Below are positions 1 through 6,070 of a DNA stretch of 18,675 nucleotides, one piece after another. Position 1 is the first letter of the stretch. The number at the start of each line of letters is the position of its first letter. The notes beneath the pieces were generated by a model. The model saw only the letters and a list, made by a program, of their open reading frames with translations. It ran no database searches and was not told the origin of the DNA. This stretch comes from Lachnospiraceae bacterium (GTDB taxonomy: Bacteria > Bacillota > Clostridia > Lachnospirales > Lachnospiraceae), in the NCBI GenBank assembly GCA_900751995.1, contig CAADTP010000008.1, positions 1 through 18,675 of the forward strand, given 5' to 3'. A program made the position numbers and the translations under genes.

Positions 1-321
1 AATCGCATCATTCCCACTGCTATTCGTCCAACATTTCCAACAGGAATATACTGCTGCAAAAAAAACATCTGTCAAAAGCAACATTTGAAACAGAAAACAA
101 CCTCTGATTCCGGAAAACCATTTTCGATTTTTTCTCATCATCCCATAAACATATAGAGGATTTTCATCTACACTTTCCGAAGAAATATCCTGATCCGCTC
201 TTCCGCCAAATCTGAATACCCATCCAGTCAATGCCATATATCCCAAACCGGCTACTGCAAATGTGAATCTATCATCTTCAAAAATCCAACGATATGACAA
301 AAATAAAATACAAAATAACAA
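1..321 (-). CDS. Small hydrophobic membrane protein, 3' end outside the window; possible immunity protein
   Basis: The minus-strand frame is open from just after a TAG at 373-375 to the window edge, about 120 codons, and continues beyond. Three hydrophobic stretches are visible: around ILLFCILFLSYRWIF, FTFAVAGLGYMALTGWVF and CFLFQMLLLTDVFFAAVY, so an integral membrane protein is likely. No family is recognised. No ATG or GTG lies near the 5' end. The coordinate given uses a TTG at 321-319. A strong SD-like AGGGGGGG (minus strand, 367-374) would instead place initiation near an ATA at 360-358, or near an ATG at 389-387 if the G tract were one base longer. It lies directly downstream of a polymorphic-toxin tail on the same strand, the usual place for an immunity gene. 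That role is inference from position. The AT-rich composition matches the toxin fragment rather than the rest of the window. Confidence 0.55.
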   Translation of the reverse strand, partial: MLFCILFLSYRWIFEDDRFTFAVAGLGYMALTGWVFRFGGRADQDISSESVDENPLYVYGMMRKNRKWFSGIRGCFLFQMLLLTDVFFAAVYSCWKCWTNSSGNDAI

Positions 322-395
322 AATTTTTTCAGGTATATTATTTTTTCTTTTTCGGTTTATTATGATCCCCCCCTAGTCGTCAAATACATACAAAT

Positions 396-428
396 TGTAT
401 TGGTGAGAATCCCATTCTCACCAATACA
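396..428 (-). terminator. 15-bp perfect inverted repeat between toxin tail and membrane ORF
   Basis: Arms TGTATTGGTGAGAAT (396-410) and its exact reverse complement (414-428) flank a 3-base loop. It starts 28 bases after the stop of the toxin ORF. The sequence after it on the minus strand is only moderately T-rich (AATTTGTATG), so it may be a weak terminator, a processing site or an mRNA-stabilising hairpin that sets different levels of toxin and downstream protein. Confidence 0.6.
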
Positions 429-455
429 TTTCCCATATATTTTTACATACAAAAC

Positions 456-956
456 TTATACATAAACCCAATATAACTTTCCTAAATACTTATAACACTT
501 CATATACCGCGTTCCTTTTCCCGGAGTATACTCACATCCCCCGCCAATAACTCTCCCATACTTTCGTATTGCAATATTAGAATTAACCTTCCTATTACTC
601 CAATAATCTCTAGAATAAGCATTTATTCGCGTTACTGTTAATTGCCTCATTTTTTCATTTTTTTCTTCATTAACTGCCCTTCGTAGCGGTAATGCCTCTG
701 CGAATGAAAGGTTCATATTTGAAATTCTTCGATTTGCGTCATGGTAATCTTTTCTCATATATTTCAAATATCCTTTTTGATTTTGCTTTGGTCCTATATT
801 ATCTACAGCACTCCAAAATAATGATATTCCCGCACTTACCGCACCATTTATAACCGCACTTGTAAAATCTCTATTTTCATAATAATCACTTACAAACGAA
901 GTAACACCACTTACAACTGCACCTGTTGTCGAACCACCAATTCCCAAAAATCCCAT
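456..956 (-). CDS. C-terminal toxin-like domain of a Rhs/YD-repeat polymorphic toxin (detached fragment)
   Basis: This is a 166-aa ORF from an ATG at 956, but its frame stays open upstream to 1022 (stop at 1023-1025) and reads LSEINWITAASAGLGTAMGF before the Met. The first 70 residues are rich in Gly/Ala/Ser/Val (GSTTGAVVSGVTSF, TSAVINGAVSAGISL), like the pretoxin linker seen after Rhs cores. The last ~100 residues are basic and aromatic (MRKDYHDANRRIS, RINAYSRDYWSNRK, a GGG turn, two Cys, a YMKCYKYLGKLYWVYV tail), which suits a nuclease-like toxin, but no catalytic family is recognised. The ATG has only a weak AGGA 12 bases upstream, so it is probably not an independent gene. In the frame one base away, directly upstream, lies a YD-repeat fragment (995-1138). 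A single extra A in the GGGGAAAAA run near 1011-1019 would fuse the two. The toxin role is inference. Confidence 0.55.
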   Translation of the reverse strand: MGFLGIGGSTTGAVVSGVTSFVSDYYENRDFTSAVINGAVSAGISLFWSAVDNIGPKQNQKGYLKYMRKDYHDANRRISNMNLSFAEALPLRRAVNEEKNEKMRQLTVTRINAYSRDYWSNRKVNSNIAIRKYGRVIGGGCEYTPGKGTRYMKCYKYLGKLYWVYV

Positions 957-994
957 AGCGGTTCCAAGTCCTGCGGAAGCGGCAGTGATCCAGT

Positions 995-1138
995 TTATCT
1001 CTGACAGATTTTTCCCCAGCTGCTATACTTGTATTCTACTACAGTCTCTCCGGCGTCGTCAATCAGTGCAATGACATCATTCTGCAATAATAAATTTTTC
1101 GTTACGGTTCCCTCCGACAGCTTTCCAATCTCCCACGT
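995..1138 (-). pseudogene. Rhs/YD-repeat remnant (truncated at the 5' end and frameshifted)
   Basis: The open minus-strand frame between TGA (1139-1141) and TAA (995-997) translates to 47 residues including LLLQNDVIALIDDAGETVVE then YKYSSWGK. This is the hallmark Rhs/YD signature (NxxGDVIALxDxxGxxVxxYxYxxWGK). No start codon and no upstream core are present. The expected Rhs core end (RYRGYYYDxETGLYYLxxRYY) is missing between this signature and the pretoxin-like linker, so a deletion has joined them. The frame of the linker (456-1022) is offset by one base. The piece is a relic of a much larger gene (typical Rhs proteins exceed 1,000 aa). The promoter region of the plus-strand acyltransferase overlaps it. 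Confidence 0.75.
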
Positions 1139-1150
1139 TCATGCTATACT
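1122..1150 (+). promoter_or_regulatory. Candidate promoter upstream of the acyltransferase gene
   Basis: TATACT at 1145-1150 is a good -10; TTTCCA at 1122-1127 matches four of six -35 positions with a 17-base spacer. It lies inside the Rhs remnant on the opposite strand. Transcription would start near 1157, just before a terminator-like hairpin. Confidence 0.4.
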
Positions 1151-1162
1151 AAACCTATCTCT

Positions 1163-1200
1163 GTCTGCCCGTTTCAGTCATGGGGCAGACTTATTTTTTT
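1163..1200 (+). terminator. Intrinsic terminator immediately upstream of the acyltransferase gene
   Basis: GTCTGCCC (1163-1170) pairs with GGGCAGAC (1183-1190) across a 12-base loop and is followed by TTATTTTTTT. It ends only 18 bases before the start codon. It may be the terminator of a plus-strand gene lost when the toxin fragment arrived, or an attenuator in the acyltransferase leader. Confidence 0.75.
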
Positions 1201-1217
1201 CAGGAAAGGATTTATTT

Positions 1218-2309
1218 ATGAAGCGTATCAAAAATATCGATCTGCTCCGTGCGGGGGCGATCCTCTACATTATGCTGTATCACTGCTACGTTCTGTCCGG
1301 GCAGCCATGGCAGTCGCATACAGCCATCCACACACTTCTGACTCTTGGAGGTGAAGTAGGAGTTACACTGTTTTTCCTGTTAAGCGGATATGGGATCTAT
1401 CTTTCCCTTTCTTCTTCGGAGGCGCGAGGCTGTCTCCCCGGCTGGCGGGCTTTTATAAAAAAGCGCTGCATCCGCATTATGCCCCAGTATTATGTATGTA
1501 TCACGGTCCTTCTGATCTTTATGTCCACGCAGATGTTCAGCAATGAGGGACTTCGGCATATCCTGGCGTATTATACTTTTACGGAGAACTTTTCCCCGGT
1601 GACTCATGGTTCCATCAATGGTGCGCTGTGGACGATGGGCGTGATCTTTCAGTTTTATCTGATCGCCCCGTTCCTTTATAAGGCTGTCCGGAAAAACTGG
1701 CTTGTATCTGCCATTGTATCCATTGTTTTCACTGTTATCTGCCGGTTCGCCGTTGTCCGCTATCTCCACAATTCCGGGATTTCGGATAACTCTGTATATT
1801 TTGTATACGAGCGTCAGGTATTCTCTGCGCTGGATAATTTCGTGCTGGGAATGGCTGCTGCCGCTTTCTGGAAGCAGGTCGGAGATCGTATGCAGGATTA
1901 CCGGCTGAAGCTTGGACTTCCGGTTTCTATTGCAAGCACCGCACTGATCCTGGTATGGATCTTTTATTATCACAGTCACGGGCTTTATGGCACCGCTCCC
2001 TCCGGTTATCCGGCACATTCCATCCTGGCGGTCCTGTTCAGTATACTGCTTGTGGGATTCTCCCTCCTGCCGGAAATGGATTTCAGGTTTCTGCGTCCGC
2101 TGTACTTCGTAGCCCGGAACCAGTACGGGATCTATCTGTGGCATATGCCCATCATCATGATCCTGCAGGCCAATGCGCCATGGTTCAACACCATGAGCCA
2201 GCAGCGCTTCTGGCTGTTTTTGCCATGTATGGTGGTCATCACCTGCGTATTCGGCTATTTTGCAACCCGCTTTATCGAGCATCCCGCTTCTGCAAAAAAG
2301 AAAGGATAA
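1218..2309 (+). CDS. Acyltransferase 3 family membrane protein (OafA/WecH-like)
   Basis: A 363-aa multi-pass membrane protein of the acyltransferase_3 family (PF01757), which transfers acyl groups, often acetyl, from the cytosol to extracytoplasmic sugars, polysaccharides or lipids. The diagnostic N-terminus is present: NIDLLRAGAILYIMLYHCY, with the conserved Arg of the LLR motif and the catalytic-type His of the first helix. Further hydrophobic helices follow (VGVTLFFLLSGYGIYLSL, QYYVCITVLLIFM, LWTMGVIFQFYLIAPF, YGIYLWHMPIIMIL, FLPCMVVITCVFGYF), about ten in all, and the C-terminus is charged. The start at 1218 is chosen because AGGAAAGGA sits at 1202-1210 and MKRIKNIDLLR is the usual family N-terminus; the frame is open further upstream but through a terminator hairpin. 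The next gene starts 6 bases after the stop, implying cotranscription. The substrate cannot be told from sequence. Confidence 0.88.
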   Translation: MKRIKNIDLLRAGAILYIMLYHCYVLSGQPWQSHTAIHTLLTLGGEVGVTLFFLLSGYGIYLSLSSSEARGCLPGWRAFIKKRCIRIMPQYYVCITVLLIFMSTQMFSNEGLRHILAYYTFTENFSPVTHGSINGALWTMGVIFQFYLIAPFLYKAVRKNWLVSAIVSIVFTVICRFAVVRYLHNSGISDNSVYFVYERQVFSALDNFVLGMAAAAFWKQVGDRMQDYRLKLGLPVSIASTALILVWIFYYHSHGLYGTAPSGYPAHSILAVLFSILLVGFSLLPEMDFRFLRPLYFVARNQYGIYLWHMPIIMILQANAPWFNTMSQQRFWLFLPCMVVITCVFGYFATRFIEHPASAKKKG

Positions 2310-2315
2310 ATTCCC

Positions 2316-2789
2316 ATGAAAGACAGAACCGCCGTTAACCACAATATCCGCAAGCATTTTAACGAACTGATCTACAACACAGCCCGTTACACAGAGATCG
2401 CATTATCCATCGTGATCATTATCGTGATCGCACTGTCCGGACTGCGTCTGATCCTTACAACTGCCGGTACCTCCATCATGGATATGGACACTAGCTTTTT
2501 TACCAGTTTCCTGTCACAGGCACTGTCTCTTGTAGTCGGTGTGGAGTTTGTAAAAATGCTCTGCCGCCATTCCGCCCAGACTGTTGTCGAAGTCCTGCTT
2601 TTTGCAACAGCAAGGCAGATGGTCGTGGAACATCTCGATCCTGTACAGACACTGATCGGGATCATCGGTATCGCCATTCTCTTTGCCGTCCGGAAATATC
2701 TGATGACGGACAGTGATGATATGACCCCGCATCAGAAGAACGCTTCAGAAGAATCTTCAAAAAAAGCTTTCTCTTCTGAGGGCAAATGA
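2316..2789 (+). CDS. PsiE-like small integral membrane protein
   Basis: A 157-aa protein with about four membrane helices: ALSIVIIIVIALSGLRLIL, FLSQALSLVVGVEFVKML, TVVEVLLFATARQMVVE and LIGIIGIAILFAVRKYL. The central block, VEFVKMLCRHSAQTVVEVLL followed by FATARQMV, resembles the phosphate-starvation-inducible PsiE family (PF06146), whose molecular function is unknown. The N-terminal ~25 residues and the Ser/Glu/Lys-rich C-terminal ~25 residues are polar. The SD AAAGGA sits 9 bases before the ATG, inside the end of the acyltransferase gene, so translation is probably coupled and the two proteins may act at the same membrane process. The phosphate link is known only for E. coli PsiE and should not be assumed here. 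Confidence 0.8.
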   Translation: MKDRTAVNHNIRKHFNELIYNTARYTEIALSIVIIIVIALSGLRLILTTAGTSIMDMDTSFFTSFLSQALSLVVGVEFVKMLCRHSAQTVVEVLLFATARQMVVEHLDPVQTLIGIIGIAILFAVRKYLMTDSDDMTPHQKNASEESSKKAFSSEGK

Positions 2790-2801
2790 GCATAATTGCA
2801 G

Positions 2802-2845
2802 AAAAGCTCCAACTGTATCCCGATATTGATACGGTTGGAGCTTTT
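2802..2845. terminator. Bidirectional intrinsic terminator between PsiE-like gene and antiporter gene
   Basis: AAAAGCTCCAAC (2802-2813) pairs with GTTGGAGCTTTT (2834-2845); an inner GTATC/GATAC pair extends the stem. U-rich tails exist on both strands, so it serves the convergent genes on either side. Confidence 0.88.
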
Positions 2846-2918
2846 CTTATAAATTGCATTGATATAAACCCTATACGATACTATTGTCCACGTCGGACCA
2901 GCTGCATGCCCACAGCAG

Positions 2919-3938
2919 CTATCTCCAGATAATATACCCCGCATAGATCAGGTACATACACACCATGGAAATTCCCTCTTTCCGGCTGATCCTCTGCTTT
3001 GTGGCCGCATAGATCCACACGATCAGCGAGAACACGATAAGTATGACAATATCAATAATATTTTCCCGGATCAGTGCCACCGGATTGATGGCAGATGCAA
3101 CTCCGAGAACCATCAGAATATTAAAAATATTGGAGCCTACCGCATTTCCCACAGCCATATCCACTTCGTTCTTTCTGGCTGCAACCACGGAAGTCACCAG
3201 CTCCGGAAGGGAAGTTCCGATGGAAACAATGGTCAGTCCCACCAGTGTCTGGCTCATTCCAAGATCAATGGCAATGCGGCTGGCAGCATCCACAGTAAGA
3301 TCTCCGCCAAAGGCAATGGCAAGTGCGCCTCCCACAATAAAAAGGATGCTCTTCGGCCAGGAAAGGATGCCGATTTCTTCTTCCAGCTCTTCCATTCCTT
3401 CCATGTCCACATTTTTTCCTGCTGCCCTGGCCTTCATGGCACTTTGGATCATTACCACAATATAGCCTGCAAAAAATCCCAGCAGGATCATTCCATCCAG
3501 ATGACCAAGTCTCATTCCAATCGTATCTCCTGCTGCCAGGATCCCCAGCCCCAGAAGAAGGAGCGCACAGATCATGGAAAACGGAATATCCCTCCGGATG
3601 GTTTCCTTCTGTACCAGGATCGGTGTCAGGATGGAACAGACTCCAACAACCACCATCAGGTTAAAAATATTGGATCCTACCACATTGCTGACCGCAAGCT
3701 CATTGTTATTGACCAGTGACGCTGTAACGCTGACTGCAGTTTCCGGCAATGATGTTCCCATTGCCACAATAGTAAGACCGATGATGATCGGCGGCACCTT
3801 CAGCCTTTTTGCGATACTGGAGCTTCCTTCTACAAAGAAATCCGCACCCTTCATCAGGAACACAAAGCCGATCACAAGAAAAACTAACACAAGGATCAGC
3901 GGTGAACTGTTTACCAGATTTTCCATTTTTCTTCTCAC
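2919..3938 (-). CDS. Calcium/sodium antiporter (CaxA/YrbG family), probably manganese-regulated
   Basis: A 339-aa cation exchanger with two homologous Na_Ca_ex halves (PF01699). Each half carries the alpha-repeat: GLTIVAMGTSLPETAVSV with NVVGSNIFN in the first, and GLTIVSIGTSLPELVTSV with NAVGSNIFN in the second. The acidic residues of the SLPE motifs are the ion-binding positions in this family. About ten helices are visible, with an acidic cytoplasmic loop (EGMEELEEEIG) between the halves. It normally exports divalent cations in exchange for Na+. The coordinate uses a GTG; an ATG at 3926-3924 (MENLVNSS) is equally likely, and neither has a strong SD. Its leader holds a yybP-ykoY manganese riboswitch with terminator, so the physiological substrate may be Mn2+ rather than, or as well as, Ca2+. 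It is monocistronic, with a terminator at 2802-2845. Confidence 0.9.
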   Translation of the reverse strand: MRRKMENLVNSSPLILVLVFLVIGFVFLMKGADFFVEGSSSIAKRLKVPPIIIGLTIVAMGTSLPETAVSVTASLVNNNELAVSNVVGSNIFNLMVVVGVCSILTPILVQKETIRRDIPFSMICALLLLGLGILAAGDTIGMRLGHLDGMILLGFFAGYIVVMIQSAMKARAAGKNVDMEGMEELEEEIGILSWPKSILFIVGGALAIAFGGDLTVDAASRIAIDLGMSQTLVGLTIVSIGTSLPELVTSVVAARKNEVDMAVGNAVGSNIFNILMVLGVASAINPVALIRENIIDIVILIVFSLIVWIYAATKQRISRKEGISMVCMYLIYAGYIIWR

Positions 3939-4020
3939 TTTCTTTTTTTATTTCCCATAACCCGGAGATTCATTGTCGCCCGCCCTGCTGAAAAAATTCT
4001 TTCCGGCATTCTTTGTTACA

Positions 4021-4078
4021 TAAAAAAGACCCATGTATGCCCTGCTGCAATAAAATATAACAAAGCATACATGAGTCT
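4021..4078 (-). terminator. Riboswitch expression platform: intrinsic terminator in the antiporter leader
   Basis: On the minus strand AGACTCATGTATGC (4078-4065) pairs with GCATACATGGGTCT (4040-4027), 14 pairs with one G-U, and TTTTTT follows at 4027-4022. The 5' arm contains CTCATG, which is also the 3' strand of the aptamer's P1 stem, so P1 and the terminator cannot form together. Confidence 0.88.
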
Positions 4079-4160
4079 CATTCTTTAAGATTTGCCAGGT
4101 TTTTCAGAAAAAACCGGGTCTGTTGACAAATCACACTTACGTGCGAACTACTCCCTCATG
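4070..4160 (-). ncRNA. yybP-ykoY (Mn2+-sensing) riboswitch aptamer
   Basis: Read on the minus strand from 4160 to 4070, P1 is CATGAG paired with CTCATG (4075-4070). The L1 loop is GGAGTAG. P2 is TCGCAC-GTAA-GTGTGA. P3 is ATTTG paired with CAAAT. The L3 segment is TCAACAGACCC, P4 is GGTTTTT-TCTG-AAAAACC followed by TGG, and AATGAGA is the second conserved loop side next to P1. The order and the conserved GGAGTAG, GTCAACA and GAGA elements match the yybP-ykoY family (RF00080), which binds Mn2+ by docking L1 onto L3. Metal binding would stabilise P1, free the terminator's partner strand and switch the antiporter gene ON. This was recognised by eye; no covariance model was run. Confidence 0.87.
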
Positions 4161-4184
4161 GAATTGAAATTTTCAATTTTTTTC

Positions 4185-4213
4185 AATTTAACAGAATTGT
4201 TTTTAAAAGTCAA
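4185..4213 (-). promoter_or_regulatory. Promoter of the riboswitch-antiporter transcript
   Basis: On the minus strand TTGACT (4213-4208) and TAAATT (4190-4185) are separated by 17 bases. The start would fall near 4178, about 18 bases before P1 of the aptamer. A near-palindrome AATTGAAAATTTCAATT fills the start region. Confidence 0.65.
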
Positions 4214-4232
4214 CCCCTGGCCGGTGACTTTT
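4205..4232 (-). terminator. Weak intrinsic terminator after the HAD phosphatase gene
   Basis: AAAAGTCA (minus 4232-4225) pairs with TGACTTTT (4212-4205), with CC/GG inside, followed by TAAAAAC. It is 30 bases after the HAD stop codon. It overlaps the -35 element of the antiporter promoter. Confidence 0.5.
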
Positions 4233-4262
4233 CTTTACCGAAAGCACATATTTTATGTATCT

Positions 4263-5075
4263 TTATTGTTTTCCGCTTTCAGAAACAATCCCTTTCAGGA
4301 TCTGTAGGACTCCATCTTCACTGTATGACGGACATACTTCCCTGGCTGCTGTCTGCACTTCCGCTCTGGCATTGGCTACTGCATAGCTCATTCCCGCTTT
4401 CTGGAGCATGGCAATATCGTTGAGGTTATCTCCGAATGTACAGGTTTCCTCCGAAGAAATTCCTAACTGTTTCTGGATAAATTCGACAGCTGTACTTTTT
4501 TCGCCCTCCGGCGGTGTACTGTCCATCCATTCTTTTCCGGCAGCCGCCAGTGTTACCTTATCCCTCCATGCCGGTGTAAAATACGGTGCACAAAGCTCCT
4601 CGCACCGTTCCGGGTGATAAACAGAGAATTTCAGCACCTGTTTTCCCTGAAGAGAAGAAAGATCATCCACTTTTCTCATATCATAACCATAGGAATCCCG
4701 CAGCCACCGGAACATCCTTCCATTCTCATTCTCCGCATAGCAGCACTCCGGTGTGGCAATAAAACAGTCACATTCCAGCATTTTTTCTTTCACCATATGA
4801 TGCATGCGTTTCCAAACCTCATCCGGAAGTGTATGTACCTTCAGGATCTTATCATTCTTCCGGATCACCGTACCGCCATCTGACACAAAATACACCAGAT
4901 CCTTCACCGGCTCAAACAGCTTCCTCTCACTGTCATACTGCCGCCCGGAACACACCACAAAGGTAATTCCCAGCTCAGTCAGCTTCCGGATCACTGTCAT
5001 ATATTCCGGATTGATAGTCATGGTCCCGTCTTTTACAAGAGTTCCGTCTACGTCTGTTGCGATCAGTTTTATCAT
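4263..5075 (-). CDS. Cof-type HAD-IIB family phosphatase
   Basis: A 270-aa haloacid dehalogenase superfamily phosphatase, Cof/YbiV-like. Motif I is ATDVDGTL, with the nucleophile Asp8 and acid/base Asp10. Motif II is VVCSGRQ (around residue 43). Motif III/IV is FGDNLNDIAM (residues 214-223), the Mg2+-binding acid pair. The central ~80-190 region is the alpha/beta C2B cap that defines type IIB members. Such enzymes dephosphorylate sugar phosphates, FMN or PLP in the cytosol; the substrate here cannot be assigned. Its ATG lies 7 bases after the methyltransferase stop with an SD-like GAGAGGAG inside that gene's end, so it is the last gene of a three-gene unit. The length is normal for the family. 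Confidence 0.88.
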   Translation of the reverse strand: MIKLIATDVDGTLVKDGTMTINPEYMTVIRKLTELGITFVVCSGRQYDSERKLFEPVKDLVYFVSDGGTVIRKNDKILKVHTLPDEVWKRMHHMVKEKMLECDCFIATPECCYAENENGRMFRWLRDSYGYDMRKVDDLSSLQGKQVLKFSVYHPERCEELCAPYFTPAWRDKVTLAAAGKEWMDSTPPEGEKSTAVEFIQKQLGISSEETCTFGDNLNDIAMLQKAGMSYAVANARAEVQTAAREVCPSYSEDGVLQILKGIVSESGKQ

Positions 5076-5082
5076 GTTGTTT

Positions 5083-5685
5083 TTACTCCTCTCCCATCTG
5101 AAATACCAATATCCTCTCCCTGGGATTTTTTCCGTCGAAAAGATCCTGACAGTCGATCTCGTCCAGGAATTCCAATTCCTCTACGGTCATCAGATATGAA
5201 ATATATTCGTCAGATGGATAATAGAAAAACAGTAGCATTTCTCTTGTTTTTTCATACCAGGATTCCCGGATGCGTCCGATGACGCTTCTCAGTATTTCCA
5301 CAGAAAAGGGATTGAAAAAATAAAATCTGTCTGCAGACTCCGGCACCTGAAAAAGGGCCGCATTCTCCAGTATAAATGATGTTTTTGTCCCGGAAACAGC
5401 CCGCTGCCTATTTTCTTCTGCGGCTTTTGTCATACGTTCATCGTACTCCACGCCTGTAGTCCGGCATCTGACCTGCCACGCCAGAAAAAAATCCACTCTG
5501 CCTTTTCCACATCCATAGTCGATCAGATGATTCTTTTTCCCCAGATATCCACAATAAGCCAGCCGTTCCAGCACCCCGTACGGCGTTGGCTCGTATGGAT
5601 AACAGTACTGATCCGATCTGGAATCGTCACGACCGGTGGTTTTGATCTTCAGCAGCTTATCATATTTTACTTCATTTTGATCCAT
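5083..5685 (-). CDS. Class I SAM-dependent methyltransferase
   Basis: A 200-aa Rossmann-fold methyltransferase. Motif I is LIDYGCGKGRVDFFLA (residues 54-69), the SAM-binding glycine-rich loop. The following acidic residue sits in TGVEYDERM, and the FYFFNPFSVEIL segment lies at the motif IV position, with Asn-Pro-Phe reminiscent of (N/D)PPY-type motifs. An N-terminal extension of ~50 residues (DKLLKIKTTGRDDSRSDQYC) precedes the core. The substrate is unknown. It starts 21 bases after the stop of the 76-aa CxxC protein gene, with GGAG about 11 bases upstream of the ATG, and ends 7 bases before the HAD phosphatase, so all three are probably cotranscribed. Confidence 0.82.
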   Translation of the reverse strand: MDQNEVKYDKLLKIKTTGRDDSRSDQYCYPYEPTPYGVLERLAYCGYLGKKNHLIDYGCGKGRVDFFLAWQVRCRTTGVEYDERMTKAAEENRQRAVSGTKTSFILENAALFQVPESADRFYFFNPFSVEILRSVIGRIRESWYEKTREMLLFFYYPSDEYISYLMTVEELEFLDEIDCQDLFDGKNPRERILVFQMGEE

Positions 5686-5706
5686 GCTTCTGTTAATCTC
5701 CGTTCG

Positions 5707-5937
5707 CTACATCGGGCAGCTTCGTTTTTCCTCTTTATCCATATCTCCATGGACATACCTGGCATTGAACTCCATATTGATCTCACGGATCTCTTTCTTT
5801 CCGTCAATATAATCCTGATACATATCCGCAAGCCTCGCCATACAGCCATCACAGTTCGCGGAAATATTTCCAAGAGATTCCTCCACGATCTGTTTACGTT
5901 CCTCTTTTGTTGTATCTTTGATCAGATATCCTGGCAT
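5707..5937 (-). CDS. Conserved-looking 76-aa CxxC protein of unknown function
   Basis: The ATG at 5937 has an excellent SD (GGAGGAAAAAAC), and a consensus promoter and leader lie upstream, so this is a real gene. The 76-aa product is acidic-basic mixed, soluble and largely helical (KEERKQIVEESLGN, ARLADMYQDYIDGKKEIREI). It has a CDGC (Cys29, Cys32) motif and a C-terminal SCPM Cys74, which together could bind a metal or form a redox site. I do not recognise a named family. Short proteins of this kind occur in Lachnospiraceae, and I believe some carry an unsupported PurH-like name. It heads the unit with the methyltransferase and HAD phosphatase. A function cannot be given. Confidence 0.75.
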   Translation of the reverse strand: MPGYLIKDTTKEERKQIVEESLGNISANCDGCMARLADMYQDYIDGKKEIREINMEFNARYVHGDMDKEEKRSCPM

Positions 5938-6011
5938 TGTTTTTTCCTCCTGATAGGTTCACCTGTGTTTCAGGTATTCTGTATTTTTGTTATTGTTCAC
6001 TTTTTCTTTTG

Positions 6012-6043
6012 AAAAAAGCTGCTTGTATCAGACAAACAGCTTT
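6012..6043 (-). terminator. Intrinsic terminator in the leader of the 76-aa protein operon
   Basis: On the minus strand AAAGCTGTTTGT (6043-6032) pairs with ACAAGCAGCTTT (6026-6015), 12 pairs with one G-U and a 5-base loop, and TTTTTTC follows. It lies between the promoter (6071-6099) and the SD of the first gene, so it must be read through or regulated. A second small hairpin (ACCTG-AAACA-CAGGT, 5972-5958) follows, near the SD. Confidence 0.75.
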
Positions 6044-6070
6044 ACAAAAATTTTTCTTTTCTGTTTTTTT

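Noticed and set aside
1029..1217. N-terminal extension of the acyltransferase frame
   Set aside because: It runs through a terminator hairpin and the Rhs remnant; the SD and family N-terminus point to the ATG at 1218.
1380..2357. 325-codon minus-strand open frame opposite the acyltransferase gene
   Set aside because: It reads antisense through an obvious membrane acyltransferase and PsiE start, lacks an SD and has no recognisable domain; it is a shadow frame.
4092..4307. 71-codon plus-strand ORF
   Set aside because: It lies over the riboswitch and its promoter on the other strand and has no SD or protein features.
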